64,000 bases of DNA, from NCBI RefSeq assembly GCF_000711735.1, contig NZ_JONL01000001.1, positions 558,001 through 622,000 on the forward strand, given 5' to 3'. The DNA comes from Maridesulfovibrio frigidus DSM 17176. Lineage in GTDB: Bacteria > Desulfobacterota > Desulfovibrionia > Desulfovibrionales > Desulfovibrionaceae. Positions within the stretch are counted from its first letter, which is position 1; every line of letters begins with the position of its first letter. Below are positions 42,962-52,081 of this stretch, piece after piece. The position numbers were made by a program, and so were the translations under genes. The notes under the pieces are model-generated. The model did no database searches. It had not been told where the DNA came from and saw only the letters and a list, made by a program, of their open reading frames with translations.

Positions 42962-45436
42962 TTATTCAGAATCTTTTAGAGCCTTAATATTCCAGATATC
43001 TTCAGCATATTGGCGCATAGTCCTATCCGTCGAGAACTTGCCCATACGCGCAGTGTTCAATATCGCTTTCCGAACCCAGATAGCGGGCTTAGCATACTCT
43101 TTATCCACTATCTTTTGAGTAGCAACATATTCCTCAAAATCAGCCAGATGCATATACTTCTCATTGTCCGTCAACAACTTCTCTACCACCCAGCGGTACA
43201 TGCCCGGCTCTCCGGGAGAGAATCTACTGGACGCTAATGCATCCAGCACCTGACGCACATCCTCAGATTTTTCGTAAATCCCGCGCGGATGATAAGTGCC
43301 TTCCATTAAAGTTTTTTCAACTTGATCCTGCCTGAGCCCGAAGAGGTAGAAATTATCAGCCCCGACTTCCTCACGCATTTCAACATTTGCGCCATCCAGA
43401 GTTCCAATGGTCAAAGCTCCGTTCATTGCAAACTTCATATTTCCAGTCCCTGAAGCTTCCATTCCCGCTGTTGAAATCTGCTCACTCAAATCACAGGCAG
43501 GTATCATTTTTTCAGCAAGTGATACACGGTAATCAGGAGTAAAAGCGACCTTAATTAACCCCTTAACGCGCGGATCTTTATTTACAACATCTCCGACACT
43601 ATGGATGAGCTTGATTATCTGTTTAGCTTCCCAATATCCCGGAGCGGCTTTCCCTGCGAAAATAAAAGTTCTCGGGCAAAGCGGCTCTTTGCCGTGATCA
43701 ACCAGTTCAATATAAAGATGAATAATATGCAAAACGTTGAGCAACTGCCGCTTATACTCGTGTATCCGCTTAGCATGGATATCAAAAATTGAGTCAGGAT
43801 TAACTTTAATATCCAAAGTACTTCTTATAAAATCTGACAAAATTATTTTATTCGTACGTTTGGCAGCAGTATACTTTTCACGGAAAGCAGCATCATCAAC
43901 GTATTTCTCTATTCGTTTCAAGTCACTAAGGTCAGTGATCCACTTCTTACCGACAGAATCTATCAGCAGTTTGGACAACGCCGGATTAGACTTAAGCAAC
44001 CAACGACGCGGAGTTACACCGTTAGTTTTATTATTAAATTTATCGGGGTCCATTTCATAAAAATCAGGGAAAAGCCTACGCTGTACGAGATCAGAATGAA
44101 GCTCTGAAACCCCATTTACTGAATGCGAGCCAATAACAGCCAGGTTCGCCATACGAATTTCTTTTTTGCCATGCTCGTTAAACAACGACATACTCTTAAT
44201 TTTCTCGGCGTTACCGGGATATTTTTTTGCAACACCGGCGAGGAAGCGACTGTTAATCTCATAAATCAACTGTAAATGGCGCGGCAGGACTTTTTCAAAC
44301 AATTCAACCGACCAGCTTTCAAGTGCTTCTGGAAGTAACGTATGATTGGTAAAAGCACAGGTGGCTGTAGTGATTTCCCAAGCCTTTCCCCACTCAATAC
44401 GCTTTTCGTCCACGAGAAAGCGCATAAGTTCAACCACAGTCAATGCCGGATGAGTATCATTCATCTGAATGGCCACATAGTCAGCAAATTGTGAGAAGTC
44501 TTTATTCTGAGCGGAGAACCTACGGGTAATATCTCTCAAACCACAGGCCACAAGGAAATATTCCTGAATGAGGCGTAGCTCTTTACCAAATGAAACAGAT
44601 TCACTCGGATACAAAACCTTAGTGACCATCTCAGATTCAACTTTGCGCTGAACTGCTCTGATGTAATCACCCTGATTAAAAATTTCCATGTCGAAATTTT
44701 CGGAAGATTTAGCTGCAAACAATCTAAGATAATTTACAGTTTTGCCGCCAAAACCGACAATTGGGATATCGTACGGAATACCGATCAAATCTTCCCAGTC
44801 CATCCACATGGGCAAATATTGACCATCAGGAGAAAGGCTATTCTCAACCCTGCCGTATAAAGGAATAATTACCGACTGATCTGGCCGCGCAATTTCCAGC
44901 GGCATGCCTTCGGTCATCCAATAATCGGCCAGTTCCTTCTGATATCCATTTTGGATGGACTGCCGAAACAGTCCATATTCATAGTGGATACCGTAACCGC
45001 ACCCGGGCATATCAAGAGTTGCAAGGGAATCCAAAAAACAAGCTGCAAGACGTCCGAGCCCCCCATTACCAAGCGCAGGGTCACGCTCACTTTCGCGAAC
45101 TTCGTCAAGATCATAACCGATCTCTTTAAACAACTCTTCGCAACGTTCAAGAAGTTCCATATTGCACAGGGAGTTACCCAGACAGCGCCCAAGAAGATAT
45201 TCGATAGAAAAATAGTACATGCGCTTAGCTTTCGTTTCACGATATCTGTCGCGCGTCTTAATCATGCGCTCAACAAGACGATCCCGCATGGCAAGGGCCA
45301 ACGCTTTTCCCATATCATGCTCACTCGCATCACTGAGCTCTTTACTAAGGGAAAACACAACATGATCGCTGATGTCACGAATGAGACTTTTGCGGTCGTT
45401 TTTCTTTTTTAAAGTAAACTTTCTTTTTTTTATCAT
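42962..45436 (-). CDS. glgP: Glycogen/starch phosphorylase
   Basis: Releases glucose 1-phosphate from alpha-1,4-glucans using PLP. The 824-residue protein has YFSIEYLLGRCLGNSLCN, the substrate region ALGNGGLGRLAACFLDSLATL, NDTHPALTVVELMR, GVTPRRWL, FAGKAAPGYWEAKQIIKLI and the PLP-lysine motif EASGTGNMKFAMNGALTIGTLDGANVE (positions about 640-670). AAGGAG lies 5 nt before the ATG. Together with malQ it accounts for glycogen breakdown here. Confidence 0.97.
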   Translation of the reverse strand: MIKKRKFTLKKKNDRKSLIRDISDHVVFSLSKELSDASEHDMGKALALAMRDRLVERMIKTRDRYRETKAKRMYYFSIEYLLGRCLGNSLCNMELLERCEELFKEIGYDLDEVRESERDPALGNGGLGRLAACFLDSLATLDMPGCGYGIHYEYGLFRQSIQNGYQKELADYWMTEGMPLEIARPDQSVIIPLYGRVENSLSPDGQYLPMWMDWEDLIGIPYDIPIVGFGGKTVNYLRLFAAKSSENFDMEIFNQGDYIRAVQRKVESEMVTKVLYPSESVSFGKELRLIQEYFLVACGLRDITRRFSAQNKDFSQFADYVAIQMNDTHPALTVVELMRFLVDEKRIEWGKAWEITTATCAFTNHTLLPEALESWSVELFEKVLPRHLQLIYEINSRFLAGVAKKYPGNAEKIKSMSLFNEHGKKEIRMANLAVIGSHSVNGVSELHSDLVQRRLFPDFYEMDPDKFNNKTNGVTPRRWLLKSNPALSKLLIDSVGKKWITDLSDLKRIEKYVDDAAFREKYTAAKRTNKIILSDFIRSTLDIKVNPDSIFDIHAKRIHEYKRQLLNVLHIIHLYIELVDHGKEPLCPRTFIFAGKAAPGYWEAKQIIKLIHSVGDVVNKDPRVKGLIKVAFTPDYRVSLAEKMIPACDLSEQISTAGMEASGTGNMKFAMNGALTIGTLDGANVEMREEVGADNFYLFGLRQDQVEKTLMEGTYHPRGIYEKSEDVRQVLDALASSRFSPGEPGMYRWVVEKLLTDNEKYMHLADFEEYVATQKIVDKEYAKPAIWVRKAILNTARMGKFSTDRTMRQYAEDIWNIKALKDSE

Positions 45437-45680
45437 GGGCGCTCCTTATTATTAACGAACAATAATATAAATACACTAGCAGTTTAAATATTCTAAATCT
45501 ACTTTAATAAAATAGGCTTCACTCCCCAGACCAAGAATTCTAAATACATATTTAACATCATTCTAGAATTTACTCAGCAATGGTGTTATTAATATTCAAA
45601 CAACAAAGTATTTAAGCCTTAGCACCATACGCTAGAAACAAAAACACATTGTATTTACAAATATTTACAGAGATAAAACC

Positions 45681-47261
45681 ATGAAAAAAGAAACTAATGC
45701 CGAATCTTCACTAAACAATATTCTTCGTGAGGCAGAGCAAACAATTGCGCAGATAGTTAAAAGCGGAGTGCCGGAAGACATAATCATTCAGCAGATACAG
45801 AGATTTAAAAAAGGTTTTCCCTTCACAAAAATAATAAAGCCATGCAGCCCGGATGATGGAATACTTATAATTCCCCAAAAGGAGCGCGCACAACTTATCG
45901 GTAAATATATCAAAGCGGCAGAAGCAGGACGAGTAACCAAATTTGTCCCAGCCTCAGGCGCGGCAACTCGTATGTTTAAATCACTGCTATCTCTTTACAA
46001 CCGCTCACACGACAATAATTTTGCAATAGCTAAGGATGACGAAGACTATCAAACTACTCTTGATTTTATAAACTCAATACACAACTTTGCCTTTTATGAT
46101 GAATTGAAACACCTCATGAGTAAAGATGGACTTGATCTTGATGAATCGTGTACAAAAAAGGATTATCAAACAATCCTTAAATACGCCCTAACACCAAAAG
46201 GTTTGAACTATGCAAACCTTCCTAAAGGGTTGATCCCATTTCACACATACTCTGATCATGTTCGAACCCCATTTGCAGAACATATTGCCGAAGCAGTTGA
46301 ATATACAAAGAGTAAAAACGGACAAGTAAGCATCCACTTTACAGTTTCACCGCTACACAGGGAGAATATTGAGCAGCACGTATCTAAAGAGCTAAAACAC
46401 TACCCTGACATTGATTTTGAAGTTTCTTATTCTGAACAAAGAAAACAAACGAATACTATCGCCGTAGACCTTTCTGACAAAGGATTTCGCACAAATGAGG
46501 GGCACATACTCTTTAGACCTGCTGGGCATGGAGCTTTGATTATTAACCTTAATGAACAAAAAAAAGACCTTATTTTTCTCAAGAACATAGATAATGTTGC
46601 TCCTGACAGGCTTAAAGAAGACACAATCGAAAGTAAGCAGGTGCTTGGGGGGTTGCTCATAGAACTACAGGAACAGATCTTTAAATACGTCCGCACTTTA
46701 AAAGGAGATCTTCCAGACATAGCTACGCTTAACTCGATAGTAAAATTTGCAAAATCGAGTCTATCTATGGCTTTCCCGGACAATTATGAAACCTTAACTG
46801 GAAAAGAAAAAGTGGAATGGCTCCTGTCCAAATTAAACCGCCCAATACGAGTATGTGGTATGGTAAAAAACCAAGGAGAGCCAGGCGGCGGACCTTTTTG
46901 GGTAAAAGGGGCAGATGGGCTTCCCGCGCAACAAATAGTTGAAAAAAGCCAAGTAGATTTAAATGATGCTACGCAGGCGGAATGCCTGACATCAGCAACA
47001 CATTTCAACCCTGTGGATATTATATGTGGGGTTCGGGACTATGAAAATAAGCCATTTGACCTATTAAAAAGAATTGATACGAACACGGGATTCATATCAC
47101 TTAAATCTAAAGACGGAGAAGAATTGAAAGCGATGGAGCTTCCCGGACTCTGGAATGGATCCATGGCTGATTGGATTACTATATTTTCTGAAGTTCCGCT
47201 TAGTACCTTCTCTCCGGTCAAGACAGTGAATGACCTACTGAAAAAGGAGCATCAGCCTTAG
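45681..47261 (+). CDS. DUF4301 family protein
   Basis: A 526-residue soluble protein. FVPASGAATRMFKSLL (about 88-105), FHTYSDHVRTPFAEHIAEA, GHGALIINLN and RVCGMVKNQGEPGGGPFWV are the DUF4301 pattern; P-A-S-G-A-A-T-R-M resembles the sugar-nucleotidyltransferase G-x-G-T-R-M loop, suggesting a nucleotide-binding GT-A-like fold. No activity is known to me. Divergent from glgP across a 244-nt AT-rich gap. Confidence 0.88.
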   Translation: MKKETNAESSLNNILREAEQTIAQIVKSGVPEDIIIQQIQRFKKGFPFTKIIKPCSPDDGILIIPQKERAQLIGKYIKAAEAGRVTKFVPASGAATRMFKSLLSLYNRSHDNNFAIAKDDEDYQTTLDFINSIHNFAFYDELKHLMSKDGLDLDESCTKKDYQTILKYALTPKGLNYANLPKGLIPFHTYSDHVRTPFAEHIAEAVEYTKSKNGQVSIHFTVSPLHRENIEQHVSKELKHYPDIDFEVSYSEQRKQTNTIAVDLSDKGFRTNEGHILFRPAGHGALIINLNEQKKDLIFLKNIDNVAPDRLKEDTIESKQVLGGLLIELQEQIFKYVRTLKGDLPDIATLNSIVKFAKSSLSMAFPDNYETLTGKEKVEWLLSKLNRPIRVCGMVKNQGEPGGGPFWVKGADGLPAQQIVEKSQVDLNDATQAECLTSATHFNPVDIICGVRDYENKPFDLLKRIDTNTGFISLKSKDGEELKAMELPGLWNGSMADWITIFSEVPLSTFSPVKTVNDLLKKEHQP

Positions 47262-47305
47262 ATATCCCGATTGACGAAAGCAACCAGCGGGCGAATCTAA
47301 AGTTA

Positions 47306-47956
47306 TTACTCTTTAATTTTACCCATAGAAAAATGAACAATCATATCTGAAACTTCTTCCAGCCATGAATGGTCATGACTAACTATGACGAGAGTGGTTC
47401 CGCATTTATCACGGACTGTAGCGGCAGCTTCACGAATAAGAAGTGTACTTTCGCGGTCCAAGCTGGCTGTAGGTTCATCAAGAAGCATAACGCGTGGATT
47501 AATTGCCAGCCTTGCCGCAAATGCAACCCTCTGCGCCTCACCGCCGGATAGTTCATACCAATGACGTGACATGAATAAATCTGGATCGAGGCCAACCATA
47601 TTAAGAGAATCCCGCACAATGCTCTCAATATTATCAGCATCCCTAAGCTCTAGCCCGTAGGCAACATTTCTGCCAACAGTTCTCTTCAGAAGATACGGCT
47701 CCTGCGTAAGTAGAGACACTTCACGCCGCAAATCGGTATTAGCAATGTCGACCAATTTACCATCATAAAAAATATCACCGGAAGTGGGGCTTTCGAGAAA
47801 AGCCAAAATGCGCATCATGGTGCTTTTACCGCTACCATTATGACCGGCCAGACCTACAATAGCGCCTTTGGGTATTGAAAAATCAGATACATTCAGAACA
47901 GTTTTGCCGGCATAGCTCTGGGTAACATTAGACAATTGGTACAACATATCACTCAT
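47306..47956 (-). CDS. tupC: Tungstate ABC transporter ATP-binding protein
   Basis: ATPase of the TupABC importer; 216 residues. Walker A is GHNGSGKST, Q-loop in LLTQEPYL, signature LSGGEAQR, Walker B VMLLDEPTASLD, H-loop in VSHDHSW. It overlaps the permease stop by 4 nt (ATGA). The DUF4301 gene converges on it. Confidence 0.92.
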   Translation of the reverse strand: MSDMLYQLSNVTQSYAGKTVLNVSDFSIPKGAIVGLAGHNGSGKSTMMRILAFLESPTSGDIFYDGKLVDIANTDLRREVSLLTQEPYLLKRTVGRNVAYGLELRDADNIESIVRDSLNMVGLDPDLFMSRHWYELSGGEAQRVAFAARLAINPRVMLLDEPTASLDRESTLLIREAAATVRDKCGTTLVIVSHDHSWLEEVSDMIVHFSMGKIKE

Positions 47957-48648
47957 GATCCCACTCTCTTTTTAATGCCGGACATTGCAAAATTCACGGA
48001 AAATGCAACTATCATCAGCACTAGGCCCAACGCGATTCCCATTGAGAATTCGCCTTTCCCCGTCTCAAGCGCAATTGCAGTGGTAATGGTTCGCGTATGC
48101 CACTTAATATTCCCCCCTACCATCATGGAAATACCGATTTCGGAAACAATCCTTCCATAAGCAGCAGCAGCGGCAAGCACTAAACTATAGCGGGCCTCCC
48201 AGAGAGTTGTGCGTAATATCTGACTGTGGGCAGCACCCAGAGTGAGGAGTGTATTTTTTAGTCTCTGATCAAGAGCTTCAACAGCAGTTGCCATCATCGC
48301 GATAACAATCGGTAGCCCTAAAAGAGCCTGTCCGATAGCAATACCGGGAATAGTAAAGAGAAGCCCCATTTCTCCAAGCGGACCCTTGCGGGAAAGAAAG
48401 GCATAAACAAGTAGCCCTATTACAACCGTTGGAAAAGAAAGCATTGAATCAACGAAAGTCCTAAGAAATTTTTTACCGCGAAATTCATGATAACCAAGTA
48501 AGAAACCAAGAGGAGCACCAATAAGTAAGCTGATTGATATCGAAACGGTTGAAACAGCAAGAGTAGTAAATATAGCTGAATACGTCTCAGGATCTCCTCC
48601 GAAGAGAAGAACGAATGCGTGCAAAAACCCATTTACAATAAAATCCAT
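47953..48648 (-). CDS. tupB: Tungstate ABC transporter permease
   Basis: A 231-residue permease with about five or six helices and the binding-protein-dependent permease loop (EARYSLVLAAAAAYGRIVSEIGISMMVGGNIKWHTRTI), the usual TupB/ModB E-A-A-x-x-x-G variant. The gene starts 72 nt after tupA, with a terminator hairpin in the gap. GAGG lies about 10 nt before the ATG. Confidence 0.93.
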   Translation of the reverse strand: MDFIVNGFLHAFVLLFGGDPETYSAIFTTLAVSTVSISISLLIGAPLGFLLGYHEFRGKKFLRTFVDSMLSFPTVVIGLLVYAFLSRKGPLGEMGLLFTIPGIAIGQALLGLPIVIAMMATAVEALDQRLKNTLLTLGAAHSQILRTTLWEARYSLVLAAAAAYGRIVSEIGISMMVGGNIKWHTRTITTAIALETGKGEFSMGIALGLVLMIVAFSVNFAMSGIKKRVGS

Positions 48649-48667
48649 AGAATACTGCCTCTATATA

Positions 48668-48696
48668 AAAAAAGGGGATGCATGTGCATCCCCTCA
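48668..48696 (-). terminator. Intra-operon terminator between tupA and tupB
   Basis: On the minus strand AGGGGATGCA-CA-TGCATCCCCT then T7: a perfect 10-bp stem. It should release part of the transcript after tupA, giving more binding protein than permease. Confidence 0.9.
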
Positions 48697-48720
48697 AAAT
48701 AAACTTAGTCTAACATTAAA

Positions 48721-49548
48721 TTATTTTGCGTTAGGAATGAATAATTTTTTGCCAAGAAGCTTAAAGTTAGCAACTTCTTTCTGAGTTTTAGGAGAAGCCA
48801 TCCACTCAGAGAACTTTGTAGCAAGTTCGTACTTGGCACTTTTGCACTTTTCAGGATTTACAGCAAGAACACTGTACTGGTTGAAGAGAGTTTTATCGCC
48901 TTCTACAAGTACTTTAAGGTCAGGAGAACCATTCTTGTTAGCTTCATATTTAATGTATGTACCGCGGTCAGTCATGATGTAACCATCACGTTCTTCAGCA
49001 ACAGTAATACTTTTAAGCATGCCCTGTCCTGTCTGAATGTACCATGTGTCTTTATCTGGGACAGCCATGCCTGCACCCTTCCAAAGAGAAAGTTCTTTTT
49101 TGTTTGTTCCTGAATTGTCACCGCGGCTTACGAAAGCAGCTTTTTTAGCAGCAATAGTCTTCAAAGCTTCAACAACTGGAAGACCTTTTACGCCAGCAGG
49201 ATCAGAAGCAGGTCCGATGATAACGAAATCATTGTACATAACTTCTCTACGATCTTTCAGTGCGCCCATGTCTACGTATTTCTGTTCAGCAGCAGGAGCG
49301 TGAACCATCAATACATCAACATCACAATTTTGGCCCATTTTAAGAGCTTTACCTGTACCTACAGCGGTCCAGCGTAATTCAATTCCTGTATCTTTCTGAA
49401 ATTTAGGAGCTAGATCATCAAGCAATCCAGTGTTGGCAGTACTAGTAGTTGTAGCCATCATCAAAACGTCAGATGCCTTTACTAAGCTAGGCGCGACTAG
49501 TAATGTAAAAATCGCAAGAGTTGAAAGAAGCACATTAATTTTTTTCAT
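48721..49548 (-). CDS. tupA: Tungstate-binding periplasmic protein
   Basis: Periplasmic ligand-binding protein; 275 residues with signal peptide ending near VKA (about 25). The ligand motif TTTSTANTGLLD is diagnostic of TupA versus ModA, and VGTGKALKMGQNCDVDVLMVHAP and FVSRGDNSGTNKKE are the other oxyanion-site segments. GGAGG lies 5 nt before the ATG. First gene of tupABC, facing away from fdhD. W over Mo is inferred from the motif; it fits W-containing formate dehydrogenases. Confidence 0.94.
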   Translation of the reverse strand: MKKINVLLSTLAIFTLLVAPSLVKASDVLMMATTTSTANTGLLDDLAPKFQKDTGIELRWTAVGTGKALKMGQNCDVDVLMVHAPAAEQKYVDMGALKDRREVMYNDFVIIGPASDPAGVKGLPVVEALKTIAAKKAAFVSRGDNSGTNKKELSLWKGAGMAVPDKDTWYIQTGQGMLKSITVAEERDGYIMTDRGTYIKYEANKNGSPDLKVLVEGDKTLFNQYSVLAVNPEKCKSAKYELATKFSEWMASPKTQKEVANFKLLGKKLFIPNAK

Positions 49549-49575
49549 TTTCCCTCCAAAATGGAAAAGTTCGTA

Positions 49576-49603
49576 TTTATAGTATCAAACAGACCTACCG
49601 TAA
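49576..49603 (-). promoter_or_regulatory. tupA promoter
   Basis: Minus strand TTACGG (49598-49603), 16 nt, TATAAA (49576-49581), about 30 nt before the tupA start. The -35 lies inside the inverted repeat at 49599-49640. Confidence 0.45.
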
Positions 49604-49640
49604 CGGCCCATTGTAAAATAGGGCCATCATTGTTATTACG
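49599..49640. promoter_or_regulatory. Nested inverted repeat over the tup promoter, candidate tungstate operator
   Basis: GGCCC (49605-49609) and GGGCC (49621-49625) are 11 nt apart, flanked outside by CGTAAC (49599-49604) and GTTATTACG (49632-49640). Desulfovibrio species regulate tup with the ModE-like TunR; this repeat is a plausible site, but I cannot confirm the motif. Confidence 0.4.
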
Positions 49641-49833
49641 TCCTAAATCAGAAAAAACAAAATATGTCAATACTCACATAATCATACTTTCAGTTTGGAC
49701 CTAACTAGTTTACTATACCTAATAAGTAGGTCTTTCCATAAATAATTCTGTGCAGGACTTGAAGCAGAAAAGAAAACCTTGCTCATTTTGTGATACTTAC
49801 TCTAGCTATAAGGAAACAGGCAAAGGTGCATAA

Positions 49834-50622
49834 ATGATAAAAGACAGCTTGGATTTCACAGTCAAAGAATACTCTAATAATTCGTTCACAGAAAAACATA
49901 TTAAGAGTATTCTTGAAATTCCGTTAACTATTAATCTTAACGGACGGGAAGTTGTCACATTGCTGACCACTGCGAAATACCCTAAATTTTTAGCCATAGG
50001 TTTCTTAAAATCAGACGCTTATATTTCATCACGCGATCAGGTAATAGATGTTAAAATAACTGAGTTTGAGGACAGAATAATTGCGGACGTGACTACAAGC
50101 CATGATCCATGGAAAGGACGTGTTCTCGAGTATTCCATCACATCTGGTTGCGGAAAAGGAACAAACTTCGGACGAAATGTCTCAACCATTTCTAAGAAGA
50201 CAATCTCCTCCGATCTAAAGGTCACCCCTGACCAGATTTTGCACCATGCCCGCACTCTGCATGAGAGATCTACCCTCTATGGAAGAACCAGAGGCTGTCA
50301 TAATTCTTCTATCTGTACCCCTACAGAAATGCTCTATTTCAGAGAAGACATTGGAAGGCATAACGCTATAGATATGATAGTTGGACAATGCTTCTTTGAA
50401 GAAGTCCCGACTAACGGAAAAATGATTGTTTCGACCGGACGGGTTGCCTCAGAAATTCTACTGAAAGCTGTGCGCATTGGGGTTCCTATTTTAGCTTCAA
50501 CAGCTGTTGCCACCAGCTTCTCCGTAGAGCTGGCAAGAAAAATAGGAATTACACTCATAGGTAATATCAGCGACACAGGATTCTGGGTATACAATGATCA
50601 AGGTCGCATTGAAGGCCTTTAA
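49834..50622 (+). CDS. fdhD: Formate dehydrogenase sulfurtransferase-type accessory protein FdhD
   Basis: Moves sulfur from a cysteine desulfurase to the Mo/W-bis-MGD cofactor for formate dehydrogenase. The 262-residue protein has IPLTINLNGREVVTLLTT, FLAIGFLKSDAYI, SITSGCGKG, YFREDIGRHNAIDMIVG and STGRVASEILLKAVRIGVPILAS, the family core. The catalytic loop, CxxC in E. coli, reads C106-G-K-G: only the first Cys is kept. AAGG lies 8 nt before the ATG. Divergent from tupA. Confidence 0.94.
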   Translation: MIKDSLDFTVKEYSNNSFTEKHIKSILEIPLTINLNGREVVTLLTTAKYPKFLAIGFLKSDAYISSRDQVIDVKITEFEDRIIADVTTSHDPWKGRVLEYSITSGCGKGTNFGRNVSTISKKTISSDLKVTPDQILHHARTLHERSTLYGRTRGCHNSSICTPTEMLYFREDIGRHNAIDMIVGQCFFEEVPTNGKMIVSTGRVASEILLKAVRIGVPILASTAVATSFSVELARKIGITLIGNISDTGFWVYNDQGRIEGL

Positions 50623-50757
50623 AGATCACTTTGAAATAAAATGACACACTCATTTATATTATGCCTTTCTGCACACAATAACATTTAGCGTACCCAGATA
50701 ACCACTTTATCTAAGCGTAAAAAAAAAACGCATTGCGCACCATAAAATCAAATCATT

Positions 50758-50802
50758 AAAATCCCTTATCTTATTTATTCACATAAATATGGTAAGGGAT
50801 TT
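50758..50802 (+). terminator. Long hairpin downstream of fdhD
   Basis: AAATCCCTTA pairs with TAAGGGATTT, and inside it TATTTAT (50772-50778) pairs with ATAAATA (50783-50789) around TCAC. A short ACTTTTGG follows. Possible terminator of fdhD. Confidence 0.5.
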
Positions 50803-50935
50803 ACTTTTGGATATCTGTTCATTTTGGCACAAATTAAGCAAAATCTCTGATCTCAACTTTTTTATAACAACTCGCTAACTAGCCCTGATTACGCCTAAAA
50901 ATATCTACATTAAATCACTGTTGACTGGCTACTTA

Positions 50936-51132
50936 AAAAGGGTATGATCCGTGCAAGAATGAAAGCAAGTAACACCCCTATGCACCTTTCGCTAAGAAGG
51001 TCTACGCCCTACTTAGTGTAAAAACGAAAGCAATACTTGAGAAGATGCAGTATGGGCTTTTGAATTTTACCGTCAAAGCAAAAGAATTTAAGCGCGTCAT
51101 CCGGCGCAACGGGCAAATACAGGAGAGAAATT
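50936..51132 (+). promoter_or_regulatory. Structured leader before fdhE-moaA, possible riboswitch-like element
   Basis: The fdhD-fdhE gap is 510 nt with no frame. Its last 200 nt can form GTGCA/TGCAC (50951-50955 with 50981-50985) and ACCTT/AAGGT (50984-50988 with 50997-51001), alternatives overlapping by 2 nt, enclosed by AGGG/CCCT (near 50939 and 51007). It precedes a cofactor operon, where Moco/Tuco leader RNAs are known, but I do not recognise that consensus here. Confidence 0.3.
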
Positions 51133-52080
51133 ATGACTTTTGACTACACCAAAGCAGAAAGCCAGTTGGATAAAAAAATCATTGAACTTAGCAAAAAAGA
51201 ATTTCTTCCGGCTGAACTTGTTAGCCTTATATCAAATGTAGCAAAAATTCAGCTACAAGCCGAAAAACAAGCCTCCCCTGTTATGCCAGAGGCATCAGCT
51301 CTTGCCTCTGCGGATGAAAATATCCAAGGACGCCCACTGCTCGCACGAGCCGATTTTCCATACGATCACAAGCAGGCCGCAGAACTATTTGAATCATTCA
51401 CTCAAATACTTATAAACTTAACTGGCCCAATTGCCGACGCCACAGCTCTGATTTCCGATCAAATTAAAAATGGAGAACTTGAGCTGGAAAAAGTTTTCTC
51501 AGCCTACCTCGAAGGTGATGATAGCTTTTTCGCAAAATGCGGTGAAGACACCCCCGAAGCTCCACGCACACTAAATTTTCTCGTCCAATCCGCAATAACT
51601 CCATCAATTAAAGTAGTAGCTAGAAATATTGCTGAGAATTTACCTACACTTGCAAAAGAAGAGGTTGAAGCTCCTACCAGTGTAGACCTTAACATTGAGC
51701 TAAGCCCTCCAGCAGCACGTAATCACGGACATTGCCCAGTATGCGGCAGCATCCCTTTTATACATGAACTGCGCCATAAGCAGGGATTCCGTTATGCAGA
51801 CTGTTCATTCTGCCACACTGAATACCGTGTACGTAGACTAGCTTGTGCTTATTGTGATCAAACAGATCAGTCTAAAATGAAATTTTTCAATGTTGAGGGC
51901 GAACCGGGATATCGCGTAGAAGTATGCGACAGTTGTAATAACTACATCAAAACTATTGATTTCAGAGAAATGGATAAAGTTTCGATTCCGACACTTGACG
52001 ATCTCGAATCTCTTCCATTGGACTTTCTAGCTGTTGAGGAAGGATACAAACGCGGCACTCTGTCTTCTTGGGGGTTCTAA
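51133..52080 (+). CDS. fdhE: Formate dehydrogenase accessory protein FdhE
   Basis: A 315-residue rubredoxin-like protein needed for formate dehydrogenase assembly. The N-terminal half is helical; the C-terminal part has four CxxC pairs at about 201/204, 224/227, 238/241 and 265/268 (CPVCGS, CSFC, CAYC, CDSC), as in FdhE, which binds iron. R-A-D-F-P-Y near residue 74 and the [24 protein letters not shown] segment are family marks. AGGAG lies 7 nt before the ATG; moaA follows 1 nt after the stop. Confidence 0.94.
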   Translation: MTFDYTKAESQLDKKIIELSKKEFLPAELVSLISNVAKIQLQAEKQASPVMPEASALASADENIQGRPLLARADFPYDHKQAAELFESFTQILINLTGPIADATALISDQIKNGELELEKVFSAYLEGDDSFFAKCGEDTPEAPRTLNFLVQSAITPSIKVVARNIAENLPTLAKEEVEAPTSVDLNIELSPPAARNHGHCPVCGSIPFIHELRHKQGFRYADCSFCHTEYRVRRLACAYCDQTDQSKMKFFNVEGEPGYRVEVCDSCNNYIKTIDFREMDKVSIPTLDDLESLPLDFLAVEEGYKRGTLSSWGF

Positions 52081-52081
52081 A

